Shown: positions 11,776 to 23,620 of the stretch, piece after piece
Position numbering within the stretch: position 1 is the first letter of the stretch
How the letters are laid out: each line of letters starts with the position of its first letter
Assembly: GCF_030272615.1 (NCBI RefSeq)
Contig: NC_081407.1
Coordinates: forward strand, 101,351,897-101,415,896
Direction: 5' to 3'
Length of the DNA stretch: 64,000 nucleotides
DNA from: Cryptomeria japonica
Taxonomy: Eukaryota > Streptophyta > Pinopsida > Cupressales > Cupressaceae
Position numbers and translations under genes: made by a program
The notes under the pieces: generated by a model
Seen by the model: only the letters and a program-made list of their open reading frames with translations
Told to the model about the DNA's origin: nothing
Database searches by the model: none

Positions 11776-13213
11776 ATGCATAGACTTCTGAATTCTATTT
11801 TTTCACCAACCTTACACTCCTTACCTCTCCCTGTATCTCCTCTCGTCCCCATCTATTCTTCCCATTATATCTATCTCCATCTCCCCCTTTTTCTCTCCCT
11901 CTGTCTACGTGTCCCTCTCTCCTATCACTCACTCTTTTTACATCTCTCTACTTCTCTAGCCTCTCTTTATTTCTTCCCCTCTCTCACCCCCTCTATCTAT
12001 TTTTTAATATCTATACCCCTCTATATATCTATCTCCATATCTCTCCCAATCACACATATGTTACTTACCCTCCCTATCTCTATTTCTATATATCTCTCTC
12101 TCCATAGACATGGATCCCCTATTTCTCCCTCCTATCTATATATCTCTTATACACTCCACATCATCTCAGCTACTCTCTCTCTATATCACTTCCTACATGT
12201 TTATCTTTCTATCTCTCTATCTCCCTCTCTCTCACTATCTCCCTCTATCTATCTGTATTTCTCCCCCTCTCTCTCACCCCTATATATTTTACAAGTTATA
12301 TCTACTTTATCTCTATGTTCTATCACTATCTCTACCATTTTCTATCCCTAATTCTCCATATATCTCATTCTTTCTATCTCTATCACTCCCTATCTCCCCA
12401 TTACTTTCTTATTTTATATCACCCCTCTTCTTTCTCTAACTCATACAAACACACACACAGACACGCACACTCCTTGTTTCTTTGGCCCTATCTCTATCTC
12501 CATCTCTCTATATTTACCTCTCTTTATCTCTCTACCTTACTCTAAACCTTTCTCTAGTACTTGTCTTTGTCACCTTTTCTTTCTCTCACTCTTTCCCCCT
12601 TCATCCCTATCTCCATATATATCTCTCCCATTGTATATCTATATATAATTATCTCCACCTGTCTCTCTCATTCACTCCATCTCTCTTGTACAATGTCTCT
12701 ATCTCTCTTGCTCCTCTCTCTAGATCTCATCTATATATTTGTCTATCTATGTTTTCCTTTATCTCTACCTCTCTCCCCCTTTCTCTTCTTGTGTATCTCT
12801 ATCTCTCTCTCTTTCTCTTCCAGTATATGTTTATCTCTTACTATATCTCCCCTATTTCTCTCACCCTCTCTCCATCTCTAGTTCTCTCTATTTGTTTATC
12901 TCTTTATCTCTCTCCCTCTCTCCCTCTCTCTATATTTCTTTTTATCTCTCTCTCTATCACTCTATCTCACCATCTATATATCTCTATATCTCTCCTTATT
13001 CATCTATAGACATCTGTATTGCCCTATATTTCTATCTTTATCTCTCCCTCTATGTGCCTCTATTTATTTTATCTCTTTCCTCTCTCCTCCTCTATCGCTA
13101 GACAAGTATCCCTCTATCTATCCATCTCTCTCCCTCTCTCTCTCTCCCCATTTTTAGAATTCTATATTTATATCTCTTTTCTTCTCTATATCCATCTTTC
13201 CATATTTATTCTT
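11776..13213. repeat. CT-rich imperfect simple-sequence tract, left part
   Basis: About 1.4 kb of almost pure pyrimidine on the plus strand, built from drifting CTAT, TCTC and CCCT units. Open frames across it are compositional artefacts (Ser/Leu/Tyr/Ile-rich). It continues at 16134-16445, so it was one tract before the 13214-16133 insertion. Confidence 0.9.
13209..13213. repeat. Target-site duplication TTCTT of the 13.2-kb insertion
   Basis: TTCTT here and again at 16134-16138 flank the TG...CA element between them. Because the target is CT-rich, a chance match is more likely than usual, but the interruption of the tract independently supports the borders. Confidence 0.65.
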
Positions 13214-16133
13214 TGATGTAGAGCACTGCAACAAACACAAACTAGGGGAGGTCTTTCTCCCAACTCATTTATTCAAATAGGTGATTACTCTTCACAAACA
13301 CTCAAGAGCCCTCACAAGGCTATAAGGTTCTCAAAAGACTTCAATGCCCCAAAAATGAATCCATGCCTCCCAAATCTTATCCAATCATTAAAACACATTA
13401 GACTAGGCCCATTCAACTTTCTCAAGGCCAATTTGGAACTCTCCAACAACTAGACCACACCAAACCCTCAAACACCTATTCACACAAGTCTATCTCCAAC
13501 TAGGACTCCAAACTATCCTTAGGCATAACTCACATTGACAAGTAGATACTCACCAACACAAGGGATTTCATGAAACCCTTGAAGAGACTCCTCATCATAT
13601 CTAAATCAATTTTCTTTACCCTCCCATCCATCCCAAAAACTATAAGAAGACCTATTGCTGCAATACTGTATCACTGTGACAGTCACAAGCTTTTAGGATA
13701 GTCATTTTATTTTGGGTTGTTTCCACTCTTTAGGGATTTCCAAGAATTAAAAAAGGTTATCAAGCACCTTCACACCCCTATCCAAGTGTCCTCCACAAAA
13801 CAGGCCTATTCATTGCATCATAATCACAAAATCTCAGTCCACTAACCCTTATGGATAGTCACATACTTAGTTTTAGGACAATCAATAAAATGATGAGAGT
13901 TTTGACCAATCAAGGCCCACAATGACTTGATAAGGGTCTTCACTAACCCCTCAAACCTCTCTCTACCTTCCTCCAACCTATGGGAGCACAAATTTGCATA
14001 CACACAACCCTTACACCATCAAATTCTTTATCTTCTCTGAATGAGACTCGAAAAATTAGAGTTTTGTACCATTTTTGCACATGCCAACTATCGTGTGTGT
14101 GAAGTAGGATACGCACAGCTGCAACAAAAACACTCAATAGATAATTACAAGCATGGTTAGTAAAATTAAATAAAATGAAAGATAAACCATGACAAAGTGA
14201 CCTATCACCTCCTAAGAGATGCGAGTGTGGATTTTCTCTTAGATCTAGGAGCAATCCCAATGACTTGACTACACTAAGATGGAGGATTTAAAATGATATG
14301 ATGTGCAAGCTAGATGAATGCATGGTTAAACTAGATTCATCCAAGAAGCTAATTATGCTAATGATATGCATTGACTATGCTAAATGATGATGCAATTAAG
14401 CTAGATGAGAGATTGATTATCCTATATGATTAAACAATTATGCTAAAGGATGATCAAATTAAGCTAGATGTAAGATACAATTGCCTATCATAACAATGCT
14501 TAAATGATATGCAAGATTGGATATGCCTATAATAAAAATGCTTGAGATGAGATGAGATGGGATATCCCTATAATAAAAATGATTAAATGATATGAGATGG
14601 GATCCTTTGTGCTCCAAAATGGGGGATATTTATAGGATTTCCAAGGCAAGGGGTGAGGAGGCAGGAATCAACGGTCAAGATTGAGTCTGAAGATATCAAG
14701 GGTCAAATTGGAGGAGGTTGGAGAAGAGGTTGAAGGGATGGACACTTTTCATCTCTATGGTGACAAGTGTCAAGGAGCCTTTCTCATAAGAGGGCAAGCG
14801 TACAAGGGAGGAGACATGTGGCATAAGTGCCATGTGTCTCAAGGGGAGAATATCCACCCCATAGGAGGTTAGGATGTGGAAGAGAATAGGTTGAGCTAAA
14901 CCTATTAGGTGGAATGGGTTGGGTTAGGAGGTGGTTAGGTTAGGTGGTTAGAAGTTAGGAAGCATGTGGGAAATTTGAATTTAAAAATTCAAATAATAGG
15001 AAAAGGTTAATTAACTTTCGAAAAACTCATAAACTGATTTGTTTTAATTAATTAGGGGATTAGAAGAAATGAATTTAATGGGGGGGATTAATCAATTTAG
15101 ATTAATTTATCAAAGGATACTATTGAAATGAACTTAATGAATAAATCGTTAGATTTATTGATAAGTAGATGAATGTGGAATTAATCAAATTGGTAGTGGA
15201 TTCAATTAAATTGTAAAGGGGAATTAATTAAATAATTGGTTATATAATTAGTTATCTTCAAACCATTTTTAGGTGTATACACCAGCTTCATTATGGAGCC
15301 CTGCATAGAAAAGGAAAACAAAGTACATGATTAAAAGGGTCATTCCACGCTTTGAAATGGGTTTCTCAATATGGAAACGACCCCAAATACATTTTAGATT
15401 GTCTCGGGTTACCCTAGACTAAGGTTTGGATACATTTTACAAAACTTGATATAACTTTTTCAAAACAGAATGAAATGCAATTAAACCAAAAGGAAAATGG
15501 AGGGGATTCAAGCCCGTTTCACATCCAATGAATAATAAATGATGGAACAAATGATTTCATAGAGATAAATGCAAAATAGAAGACTACAACATTGAAAAAC
15601 AAGGAAATTGCAAGGTAAAACTTCAAGTTTCATTAATGGTGCTTCCTTCCAACATCCAACCGACCCTTTGGTCAATGAAAAAGAGGTATATATAAATTTT
15701 ATCTTCCCTCCAAAGTCCATAACTAAGGTTTGAATGCTAACCAACCTCAAACCACCTTTAATGCACTTTTGCAACAAAACTTGCATTGACAATTTTTGTC
15801 AATTTTGACAACTTTTAGTCAACTTGACTCCAAACCCAAAATAGGACATATATGACTCCAAACCTTTATGAATACATTCAAAGAGGTCCAAATATCCTTT
15901 ATACATGATGAAATACCCCATTTGATGCCTTTGACACACTTTCACCTAATAATGACAATATTGAGACAATCTTGACCACAAATTGGACTCAAGCATTACA
16001 AACTGGTCTCAAGGACTTTATTACATGAAGAATGTCATTCATGACCTTATTGCATCTTTACATGACACTGAAACTTGAAATAACTCATAATGGACAAAAA
16101 GAAGCATATGGCGACCTAGGTGCTCATGCACCA
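13214..16133 (-). mobile_element. 2.9-kb LTR-type insertion (probable solo LTR)
   Basis: The segment interrupts the CT-rich tract, starts TGATGTAGAG, ends TGCACCA and is flanked by TTCTT. On the minus strand it begins TGGTGCATGAGCACC, and a TATA box (TATAAATA, 14634-14627) precedes an AT-rich leader, as in the U3-R part of an LTR. It has no gag or pol frames and no second terminal copy, so it is best read as a solo LTR in minus orientation. A non-autonomous element with short undetected LTRs is the alternative. Short degenerate repeats (AAGCTAGATGA-like) lie at 14300-14600. Confidence 0.65.
14627..14634 (-). promoter_or_regulatory. TATA box of the minus-oriented LTR
   Basis: TATAAATA on the minus strand, in a pyrimidine-rich setting about 1.5 kb from the LTR's 5' end. 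Expected start site about 30 bases downstream. Confidence 0.45.
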
Positions 16134-16445
16134 TTCTTTCATCTATCCCTCTATAGATATATTTGGTTATCTCTCAATTTCTCTATACCACTACCACTCT
16201 CTCTCTCTCTCTCTATTTATTTTTCTCTTCCACATCTATGTAATTCTTTCTCCTCTCTTTTTATCTCTTCTTCTCTATACTTTTCTCCATCCTCTCCTCT
16301 TTCTCCATCTCCATCTCATCTCTAACTCTACCTCTATCTTCTTGTCTATTTTTATCTTTATATCCCTCTCTCTTGCTCTTTCCCGCTCTATGTATCCCTC
16401 TTTCTATCACTATCCCTACATTTATCTCCCTCTCACCTTATTTCA
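16134..16445. repeat. CT-rich tract, right part
   Basis: Same CTAT/TCTC composition and strand as 11776-13213. It starts with the second TTCTT of the intervening insertion. Confidence 0.85.
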
Positions 16446-18102
16446 AACATAACATGAGTCTGTTGGTAGTGGAACTTGATGATCTTCATACTTCAAATGT
16501 TTCATTGTAGTTATGATTGGATCCTTGTAAGGAGATGCAAAGGTGGTTTTAAGCTATCGCTTTTCTATTGAAACCTTTGTTGCACAAACATAATCATATA
16601 GTAAATGGCTAACCAATTGATCTCATGTACTACACAAATTTATTCAAAAAAAAAAAAAAACCAATTTTTTTAAGTGACCTTCCACACCCCTTCGGAATAC
16701 CCATTGCACACCAAGGTGCAATTGCTACTATATAAAACTCAAACAATGAGATGTGATTCCTAAGATGATTTCTAAAAACTAAGAACTAGAAAACATTTGG
16801 TAGACAAAATTGTAACAATTTATGATTTTTCTATGTATTTATTTATGATTTTTCTCAAAATCATTTTGTACAATAGGACCATTCAAAAAAAAATTCAGAC
16901 AGCATTTAATAGTATTAATTTGGAATTATATTATTAAAGAAAATTTCTTTTATGAAGATATTCAAGATATAATAGATAACGTGGGAGAAAAATTTACAAT
17001 TTGCTCACTTCATGAGTGAAAATTGAAATAAATAAAAAATACGCCACAAATAACATTTAGACAGAGGAGAAGATTTTTATATAAAAAGAGAAAAAAATTG
17101 GCGTGAATATAAGTTTGGCTTTCTAACGATGACTCAGAAAAGCGATCAATTAAACATTTACCGACATATTCACGGTCGTCCATTAGACAATTCCGCAGAA
17201 GAATACAAGAGCATAGAATGATTGAAGAGATCCCATTTAAGACGCTCATTTAGTTTGTCAAATTCATATAGAAATATGGTTGTATTATAGATAAGAAATG
17301 TGATAGCTCTTGTGTTATCGCATTAGAAAGATTTTTTATTTTTTTAAAAGAAACTTAACATTTCTTTATTTTTATTGAATTTTAAAATGTTTAAATTAAT
17401 AATTGAAAGTGATATAAATATTTTGTGGTAGTAATGATATTTATATTTGTACGTATTTTTATATTATTGATTATACAAACAATATTAATATTAATATATC
17501 ATTATTTATCTATATGTTCTTTTCATCCACTCTTTATTGTAATTTTCTTTACATTGTGTGAATGAATTGTAGCAAACTTGTCCAATACTAATTTCAGCCT
17601 TTTGAATATCTCTATAAAGAATTTGTGTGCAATCGTATAGTTCTAATTTAGCTTTATTAAAGGCATTTAAATATATTAAAGTTACAAATATTTACAATCC
17701 TCTCAATCAAATGTTTTAAATTTATTACTTTTTAGAAGTGAGCTTATCAATTTTGTGTCTTTCTATGAGATTTATAATATAGTTTATTTCAAGATAAAAT
17801 ATTAAATATATGAAATAATAATTATTTGTTACTTAATTTAAAAAAACATAAACTAAGGTCAAATGCTTATTTGGAAAAAAATATTTAATTTTGAAATATC
17901 TAGATGTAACAAATTGTCTAAATATTAAAAGGGACATATATGTATTGTAATAAGTATGTATGGAATACATAGAATAGAAAGATAGAAATAAAAGAAGTAA
18001 AAAGTGAGGAAGAGAGAAAGATAGCAATAGAAAAGGGAAGAAATTAAGATGTATTAGAAATGAACACAATACTATATTGTATTGGACTAACAAATAAATA
18101 GA
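16446..18102. other. AT-rich non-coding spacer
   Basis: No gene is supported. An A14 run occurs near 16648, and 17290-17800 is a dispersed repeat described separately. The ORFs seen here are short and hydrophobic because of composition. Confidence 0.5.
17290..17800. repeat. Dispersed repeat, copy related to 62770-63373
   Basis: Several blocks align in the same order and orientation with the right end of the window: AAGAAATgTGATAGCTCT, GTTTAAATTAATAATT, GATATAAAT, AGAATTTGTGTgCAATC, ATTACAAATATTTACA and CTTATcAATTTTGTGTC (lower case marks bases that differ). The copies are diverged with indels. The family and boundaries are unknown. Confidence 0.6.
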
Positions 18103-18107
18103 TATTG
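18103..18107. repeat. Target-site duplication TATTG of the solo LTR
   Basis: TATTG at 18103-18107 and 19269-19273 flank the LTR exactly. Confidence 0.85.
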
Positions 18108-19268
18108 TGTTGGCATTTTTTATGTTTATGTTGTGATTGTGATTGATGGACACACACTTGTATTAAGATCCCCTTTATATGTATGAGCTCATGGTCAATC
18201 GGTATTTGTTCCAACCGGTATGTTGTATTCTAGTCTTTAGACTAGTAGTGATTCTGCAGAATGTGTTTCCCGGTCTGAAGCAGCATGTCGACCCTAAGCG
18301 GTTCGTAGATCACAAGCAGTACGAGGAAGCAAAGCGGCACAACACATTCTTACCAGTCTTCATTTTTGTCAAACCAGCAACCGACATTTTGTATAAACCG
18401 GTAATAATCTGTGATGAGTTACCAACCGACATTTTGTGATGAGTTACCAATCCACCGATTGTTTGACGGTGCCGACACATTGACGGTGGTTCTTGTGTCA
18501 TGTTACTAAGTATGTCTAGATTCACTGAACCTAGGAAATTGTAATGTAATCCTATTGGATCGACATGAAATCAGATTCCTTTAAAAGGACATCATGTCTA
18601 GGGTTTTTGAGTTGTTGAAGAAGTTGCGAATAGGGTTTATGTCGAGCTAGGGTTTAAGGTGGAAGTGGAGAGCTATCTTATCAGAGAAGATTGAGTTGTA
18701 ACTGAGAGAGAGATAGAGGAGACTGAAGTAATGCTGGAATGCATTAGCTGTGAGCAATACTGGATCTAACCAAGCAATTTGTGCTAGTAGATAGATCAAA
18801 CACTTGTTGATTACTCACATCTTTAACAAGTCAATAGCCCTTAACCGGGTAGGCCTCAAAACCTTTGTAAAATCCTCTAACAAGGTGGTTCACACATGTT
18901 AATCTAAAATCCTCTAACAAGGTAGTCTTTAATCGGACTTATCTCCTAACAGAGATTGAGATTCCTAACAGGATCTATTCTGGTGAAGAACATTGTAAGA
19001 CCTTAATCGGTCTGGTTTCTATTCTGTAGATAGTGACTTGTGAGTTCCATCTCACCGTGGTTTTTCCTAGTTGGGTTTCCACGTCAAATATCTTGTGTTA
19101 TGGTTGTATTGCTTTTGTGGGTGAATGTTTTATTCACATTTTTGTTTGTATGTGTGATAACCGGTTTGATTGTCAGACTGCTTTACCGGTTTATCTTTAG
19201 ACTGTGTAAGTGTTTTAGTGCAAAGATTTTTGGCATACTAATTCACCCCCACCTCTTAGTATTCATCA
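18108..19268 (+). mobile_element. Solo LTR of the TGTTGGC family
   Basis: This 1,161-bp copy starts TGTTGGCATTTTTTATG and ends TATTCATCA. It is flanked by TATTG on both sides and matches the two LTRs of the element at 20690-28550 along its length. It has no internal region on either side, so it is the product of LTR-LTR recombination. A CTTTAAAAGG motif near 18580 sits where the other copies have CTTTATAAGG, their TATA box. Confidence 0.92.
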
Positions 19269-19386
19269 TATTGGTATATGAAATTAGTTATGATGTGAAT
19301 GGTTTGTGAAGCATGAAATTAGTTTTTTGGGCTATCAATATTTTTATTCATCTTAATGCAATATAACATAGTGTAACATTTGGTTC

Positions 19387-20689
19387 TGTAGTCACATAAA
19401 TCTATCCAGCTTAATTAAATGAATATTTGCTATTTATTTGATTAAAAATCCACTAGCCATCAGTTAATTAAATTAATATTTAATTAATTCATCTTCAAAC
19501 ATTATTTTATTAATTAAATAAATTATTCAATTTATTTTAATTAATTCATTAAACCAAAATCACAAATCAATTAAATGAATAAATCCTATTTATTCAATTT
19601 AAATCCCCCTTTCCTCTTTTAAATAAATAATTAAAAAAAATTATTTAAATCATCCCCCCCCCCCCACTTGCATTTTCCTAAAAATGCAACTTGCACCTAT
19701 TTATTGAAATAAATGAATTTTATTTCAATAAAAATCCTATTTTTTCTCACCCACCAAACCCACTTGCAATCTTAACCCCCTTCTAGATTCTTCTATCCCC
19801 TTCCTAATTAGCTTAATTCGTCCCCTAATTATTGTCACATTCCTAAGCAACTTGAAGTCACTTCTCAAAGACTCCAAAGTCTTTGAAAAGCATTTATTGC
19901 TTTGTGTGTTCAACAATTTAACCTCCAAAGTCTTCCAAACCACTAATGGCTCTTACATGACCATTTATGGTTAAATCCACTTGCACCCATGGTTAGGGAC
20001 TTTGACCCCTAACTCAACCCTCATGTAACCCATGTGTCTTCTCAAGAATTTATTGCTTTGACCATGGTTATTCCTTTACCTTTGCACAAGAATTTATCCA
20101 TTGGATAAAAGAATTATCCTTTGGATAATAAATTTATTCACTCAACCCAACCTTGACCTTAACTCCCAAGTTAACCCTCAGGTCATGTCAAGCATTTAAT
20201 GCTTCTTCCCTCTGCTCTCAACCTATCTCATATTGACACTTGTCATCCTGGGATTGGGTTGAAAGCCTTCACATGGATTGAATATCATTCAATCCTGACC
20301 CTTGTTGAGATTACTCAATATCAACCATCCATTGCTTCATTTTCCCTATAAATAGAGCTCATTTCTCCATAATCCAGATCCTGAAAACTTGTATGCATTT
20401 AATCTATAGTGAATTTTAGAGAGCATTTAGCATTTGCATTTACATTTACTCTTTTGGACTAAAATCAACACTAGATTAGATCATAATCTCATTTCTAGCT
20501 TATTCATGCTTGCATAACATTTAGAATAATCATTTGTCAATTTTGAACCTCCATAAGGCATCCATAGTGCAAAAAGTTGCTGAGAGCTACACTAATTTGG
20601 AACTTGGAGAGGAGAGGAACAAGGAAGGAGAAGCTACCAACATGGTAGAAAGCATATGAAGATGTTTGGTTACATTTTGTAGATTTATT
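19387..20689 (+). repeat. Tat 5' LTR, upstream part
   Basis: U3 and the start of R. It matches 45057-45836 over its first 780 bp. Interrupted at 20689 by the TTATT target of the nested element; the rest of the LTR resumes at 28556. Confidence 0.82.
20347..20354 (+). promoter_or_regulatory. TATA box of the Tat 5' LTR
   Basis: CCCTATAAATAGAGCTC in the LTR, about 960 bp from its start. Transcription would begin near 20380. The nested insertion lies about 310 bp downstream, in the transcribed part. Confidence 0.65.
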
Positions 20690-21869
20690 TGTTGGCATTT
20701 TTTATGTTTATGATGTGATTGTCATTGATGGACACACACTTACATTGAGATCTTTATATTTATGAGTTAGAGCTCAACCAATATTTGTTCCAACTATATT
20801 GTAGTCTTTAGACTATTGGTGTTTTGCAGAATGTGTTTACCAGTCTGAAGCGGCATATCGACCCCAAGCGGTTCGTGGATCTCAAGCGGTACGAGGGATC
20901 AAAGCAGCATAACACATTTTTACCAGTCTTCCTTTTTGTCAAACCGGCAACCGGTATTTTGCTTGAACCGGTATTGTGTATGAATCGGTAATACTTTGTG
21001 ATGAGTTGCCAACTGACATTTTTGTAATGAGTTACCATCCACCGATTGTTTGACACTGCCGACACTTTAACGGTGCTTTCTGTGTCGTGTTACCATAATA
21101 TGTCTAGGTGCATTGAACCTAAGAAATTGTATTGTAATCCTATTGGACCGACATGAAATCAGATTCCTTTATAAGGACATCATGTCTAGGGTTTTAGGTT
21201 GTTGTCGAGGGTTTAATGTTGTTGTTAGGATTTAAAGTGGTTGATGAGTTTTTGTATGAGTGATCTTATCTGTGAAAGATCAAGCTTTGTGAGAGGTAAC
21301 TAAGTGTGAGTTACAGAAGACTGGATTAATGTTGAAATCCATTAGCTATGAGCTATACTGGATCTAACCAAGCAATCTATTCTATTTGCTAGATCATATA
21401 CTTGTTGATTACTCACCTCTTTGACAAGTTTGAAGCCATTAATTGGGTAGGCTCAAAGTAGCCTTTGTAAAATCCTCTAACAAGGTGGTTCACATCTATG
21501 GATCTAAAATCCTCTAGCAAGGTAGTCCTTGATCGGACTTATCTCCTAACAGAGATTGAGATTCCTAACAGGATTTGTTCTGGTAAAGAACATTGTAAGA
21601 CCTTAACCGGTCTAGTTCCTATTCTGCAGATAGTGACTTGTGAGTTTCATCTCATTGTGGTTTTTCCCATTTGGGTTTCCACGTCAAATATCTTGTGCTA
21701 TGGTGGTATTGCTTCTGTGGGTGAATGCCTTATTTGTATTTTGGTTTGCATGTGTGTTAATCGGTTTGTCTGTTAAACTGTTTTACCAGTTTATCACTAG
21801 ATTGTTTAAGTGATTGAGTGCAAGATTTTTGGCATACTAATTCACCCCCCCTACTCTTAGTATTCATCA
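20690..21869 (+). repeat. 5' LTR of the pol-less element
   Basis: 1,180 bp, TGTTGGC...ATTCATCA. Same family as 18108-19268 and 27362-28550. A TATA-like CTTTATAAGG lies at about 21167-21176. Confidence 0.93.
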
Positions 21870-21884
21870 ATTGGTATTAGAGCC
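21870..21884 (+). promoter_or_regulatory. Primer-binding site of the pol-less element
   Basis: ATTGGTATTAGAGCC directly follows the LTR's terminal CA. It matches the plant Ty1/copia primer site TGGTATCAGAGCC (complementary to the initiator Met tRNA 3' end) with one C to T change. Confidence 0.88.
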
Positions 21885-21919
21885 AACTTTTCTATAAGTT
21901 TAACCACTTGGAAAGAGAT

Positions 21920-23216
21920 ATGGGGGAATACACATTGAGGGAACTTACTCATCAACTCACTCAGTCTGAGCAAGCCTATGATGATCTTATGGTTAAATAT
22001 AAATCCTCTCAGGCAAAAAGGAGAGAACATGATGAAAAACTGATGGAGCTATCTGAAAATAGTTCTTTTGATGAAGCGAATATGGAAGCCCTAATTCAAG
22101 AAGTAGAAAAGATGAATGAATCAAACTCCAACCTGAGAAAGGAGTTGGAAGGACTAACTATCCAAATGTGTCAAGAGCTTGAGAACCAGAGGAAAACTGA
22201 AGATCTAGTGAAAGACAAAGATCATGAGATCTCCAAGTTGAAGCAAGAGATCAGTGCCATAACTGCTCAACTCCATGAAAGTAGAATGGAAAAAGAAGAA
22301 GTACAAGGTGAACTAAACATAGCTATCTCTGAGAATGCAAACCTGATGGAGGCAAATGCTGCTACTTCCAAAGAACTCTCTGAGTCAAAGGAAATACTTG
22401 CTAAGTTCAACAAGAGTACTATCAAGCTAGAGCAAAAGCTTGAATCTGCCAAACCTGTCAAGAATACTGATGGACTTGGTTATTCTGGTCATGAGGTAGG
22501 TGAGACCTCTGGTACAAATGTTGGAACATCAAAGAATAAACTGGCATCAAAGGATAAAGGTAAGCAAAATTTTAAACCTATTTGCTTTAACTGTCTTAAA
22601 GAAGGACATACTGCCAATGTGTGTAGGAGTAAGGCTTACAATAACTTTCCTTATTTTCTAAATGACAAGCCTAGATCCTATAAATTCAATGGTAACTATT
22701 ATGCATGCAACAATTTTGGGCATAGAGCATCTGAATGCAGGTCTGTTATGAATAACACTAGAAGATATCCTCAAAGGACTCAAGGAGTTGGTCTTGAACC
22801 TTTTGCGAATCAAAATCTCAACCAGTTTAATCCTTCAATCATCAGTCAAGAAATGGTGGCTATCAAGCGGCAATCGGATGGAGAGCAAACTGTTGGATTT
22901 GTCATGGTCATGGTCACACTGTTGCAACATGTAGAAGGAAGAATGACAACATGAATAATGAACCTTGGAGAGCACCTGGATTGGTTTGCTATCACTGCAA
23001 CAGATTGGGTCACATTGCCAAATTCTGTAGATCAAGAAAGAACATATCTGATGATATACCAGTCACTCTGGAAGGAAAGATTGATATTGACACTGTTCAA
23101 GTAGATATGAACAAAACCTGGAAGAAGAATTGGTTTCTACACCTAGTGTGGAAATATCATAACCAAAAAACTAAGCATCAGAAAAGCTTAGGGGGAGCAA
23201 ATGGCAAAATGTTTTG
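21920..23216 (+). pseudogene. Gag-like protein: coiled coil and four CCHC knuckles
   Basis: The likely start is ATG 21920, about 35 bases after the primer site. Residues about 10-175 are charged and heptad-like (LRKELEGLTIQM, ISKLKQEISAITAQL), a predicted coiled coil. CCHC knuckles follow at 22583-22624 (CFNCLKEGHTANVC), 22698-22738 (first Cys now Tyr), 22891-22932 (CWICHGHGHTVATC) and 22987-23028 (CYHCNRLGHIAKFC). A frameshift lies between knuckles 2 and 3, near 22880, so the last 100 codons are in another frame. Knuckles bind the element RNA in Gag proteins; four in one protein is unusual, as most plant Gags have one or two. The frame closes at a TGA after GGANGKMF. Confidence 0.82.
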
Positions 23217-23620
23217 AACCCCCGGTTTACACCAAAAAAAGACCTAACTGGTGTGTGATACCTGTCTTGTGATGGAAGACCGGAAACGGTAAAAGGCAAA
23301 TTAGGGTTTACGCCCTAATAGTGAAGCATTAATTGTGGTAGGTGAGGAACCTATTTAAAAGGAATTTTGAAATCATTTCTCACTTATCATTTTCCAAGTG
23401 AAGAAAGTTTTCAAAGAGAAAAGTGAAGAAAAGGTGATTTGTGCTACGATTCTGAGAGATTGAGAAACCGCGAAGGAGATTCAAATTCAAATTGCAAATA
23501 GTCAAGTGAAGAACACAAAGCGGTGATTCTGCAACCAATGGAGTGTGAGGTGAAGGAGAATCTGAAAGCCCTAAATTCACGATTTTCAAAAGGTATTTCT
23601 TGAGTTTTTAAGTTTCTATC
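23217..23620 (+). other. Spacer with TATA-like motif before the second gene
   Basis: No ORF. TATTTAAAA at 23352-23360 is followed by a purine-rich leader of about 250 bases to the ATG at 23621, the layout of a plant promoter and 5' UTR. A polypurine-like CTTAGGGGGAGCAAA sits at about 23188-23202, inside the end of the gag-like frame, and resembles 27259-27273. Confidence 0.45.
23352..23360 (+). promoter_or_regulatory. Candidate internal TATA box
   Basis: CCTATTTAAAAGG lies about 270 bases upstream of the second gene's ATG. By position it could drive that gene separately from the LTR. This is an inference from sequence layout only. Confidence 0.4.

Noticed and set aside
11776-13216. Overlapping Ser/Leu/Ile/Tyr-rich ORFs of up to 191 codons on the plus strand
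   Set aside because: All lie in the CT-rich simple-sequence tract, appear in several frames at once and have no domain; they come from the absence of stop codons in pyrimidine repeats.
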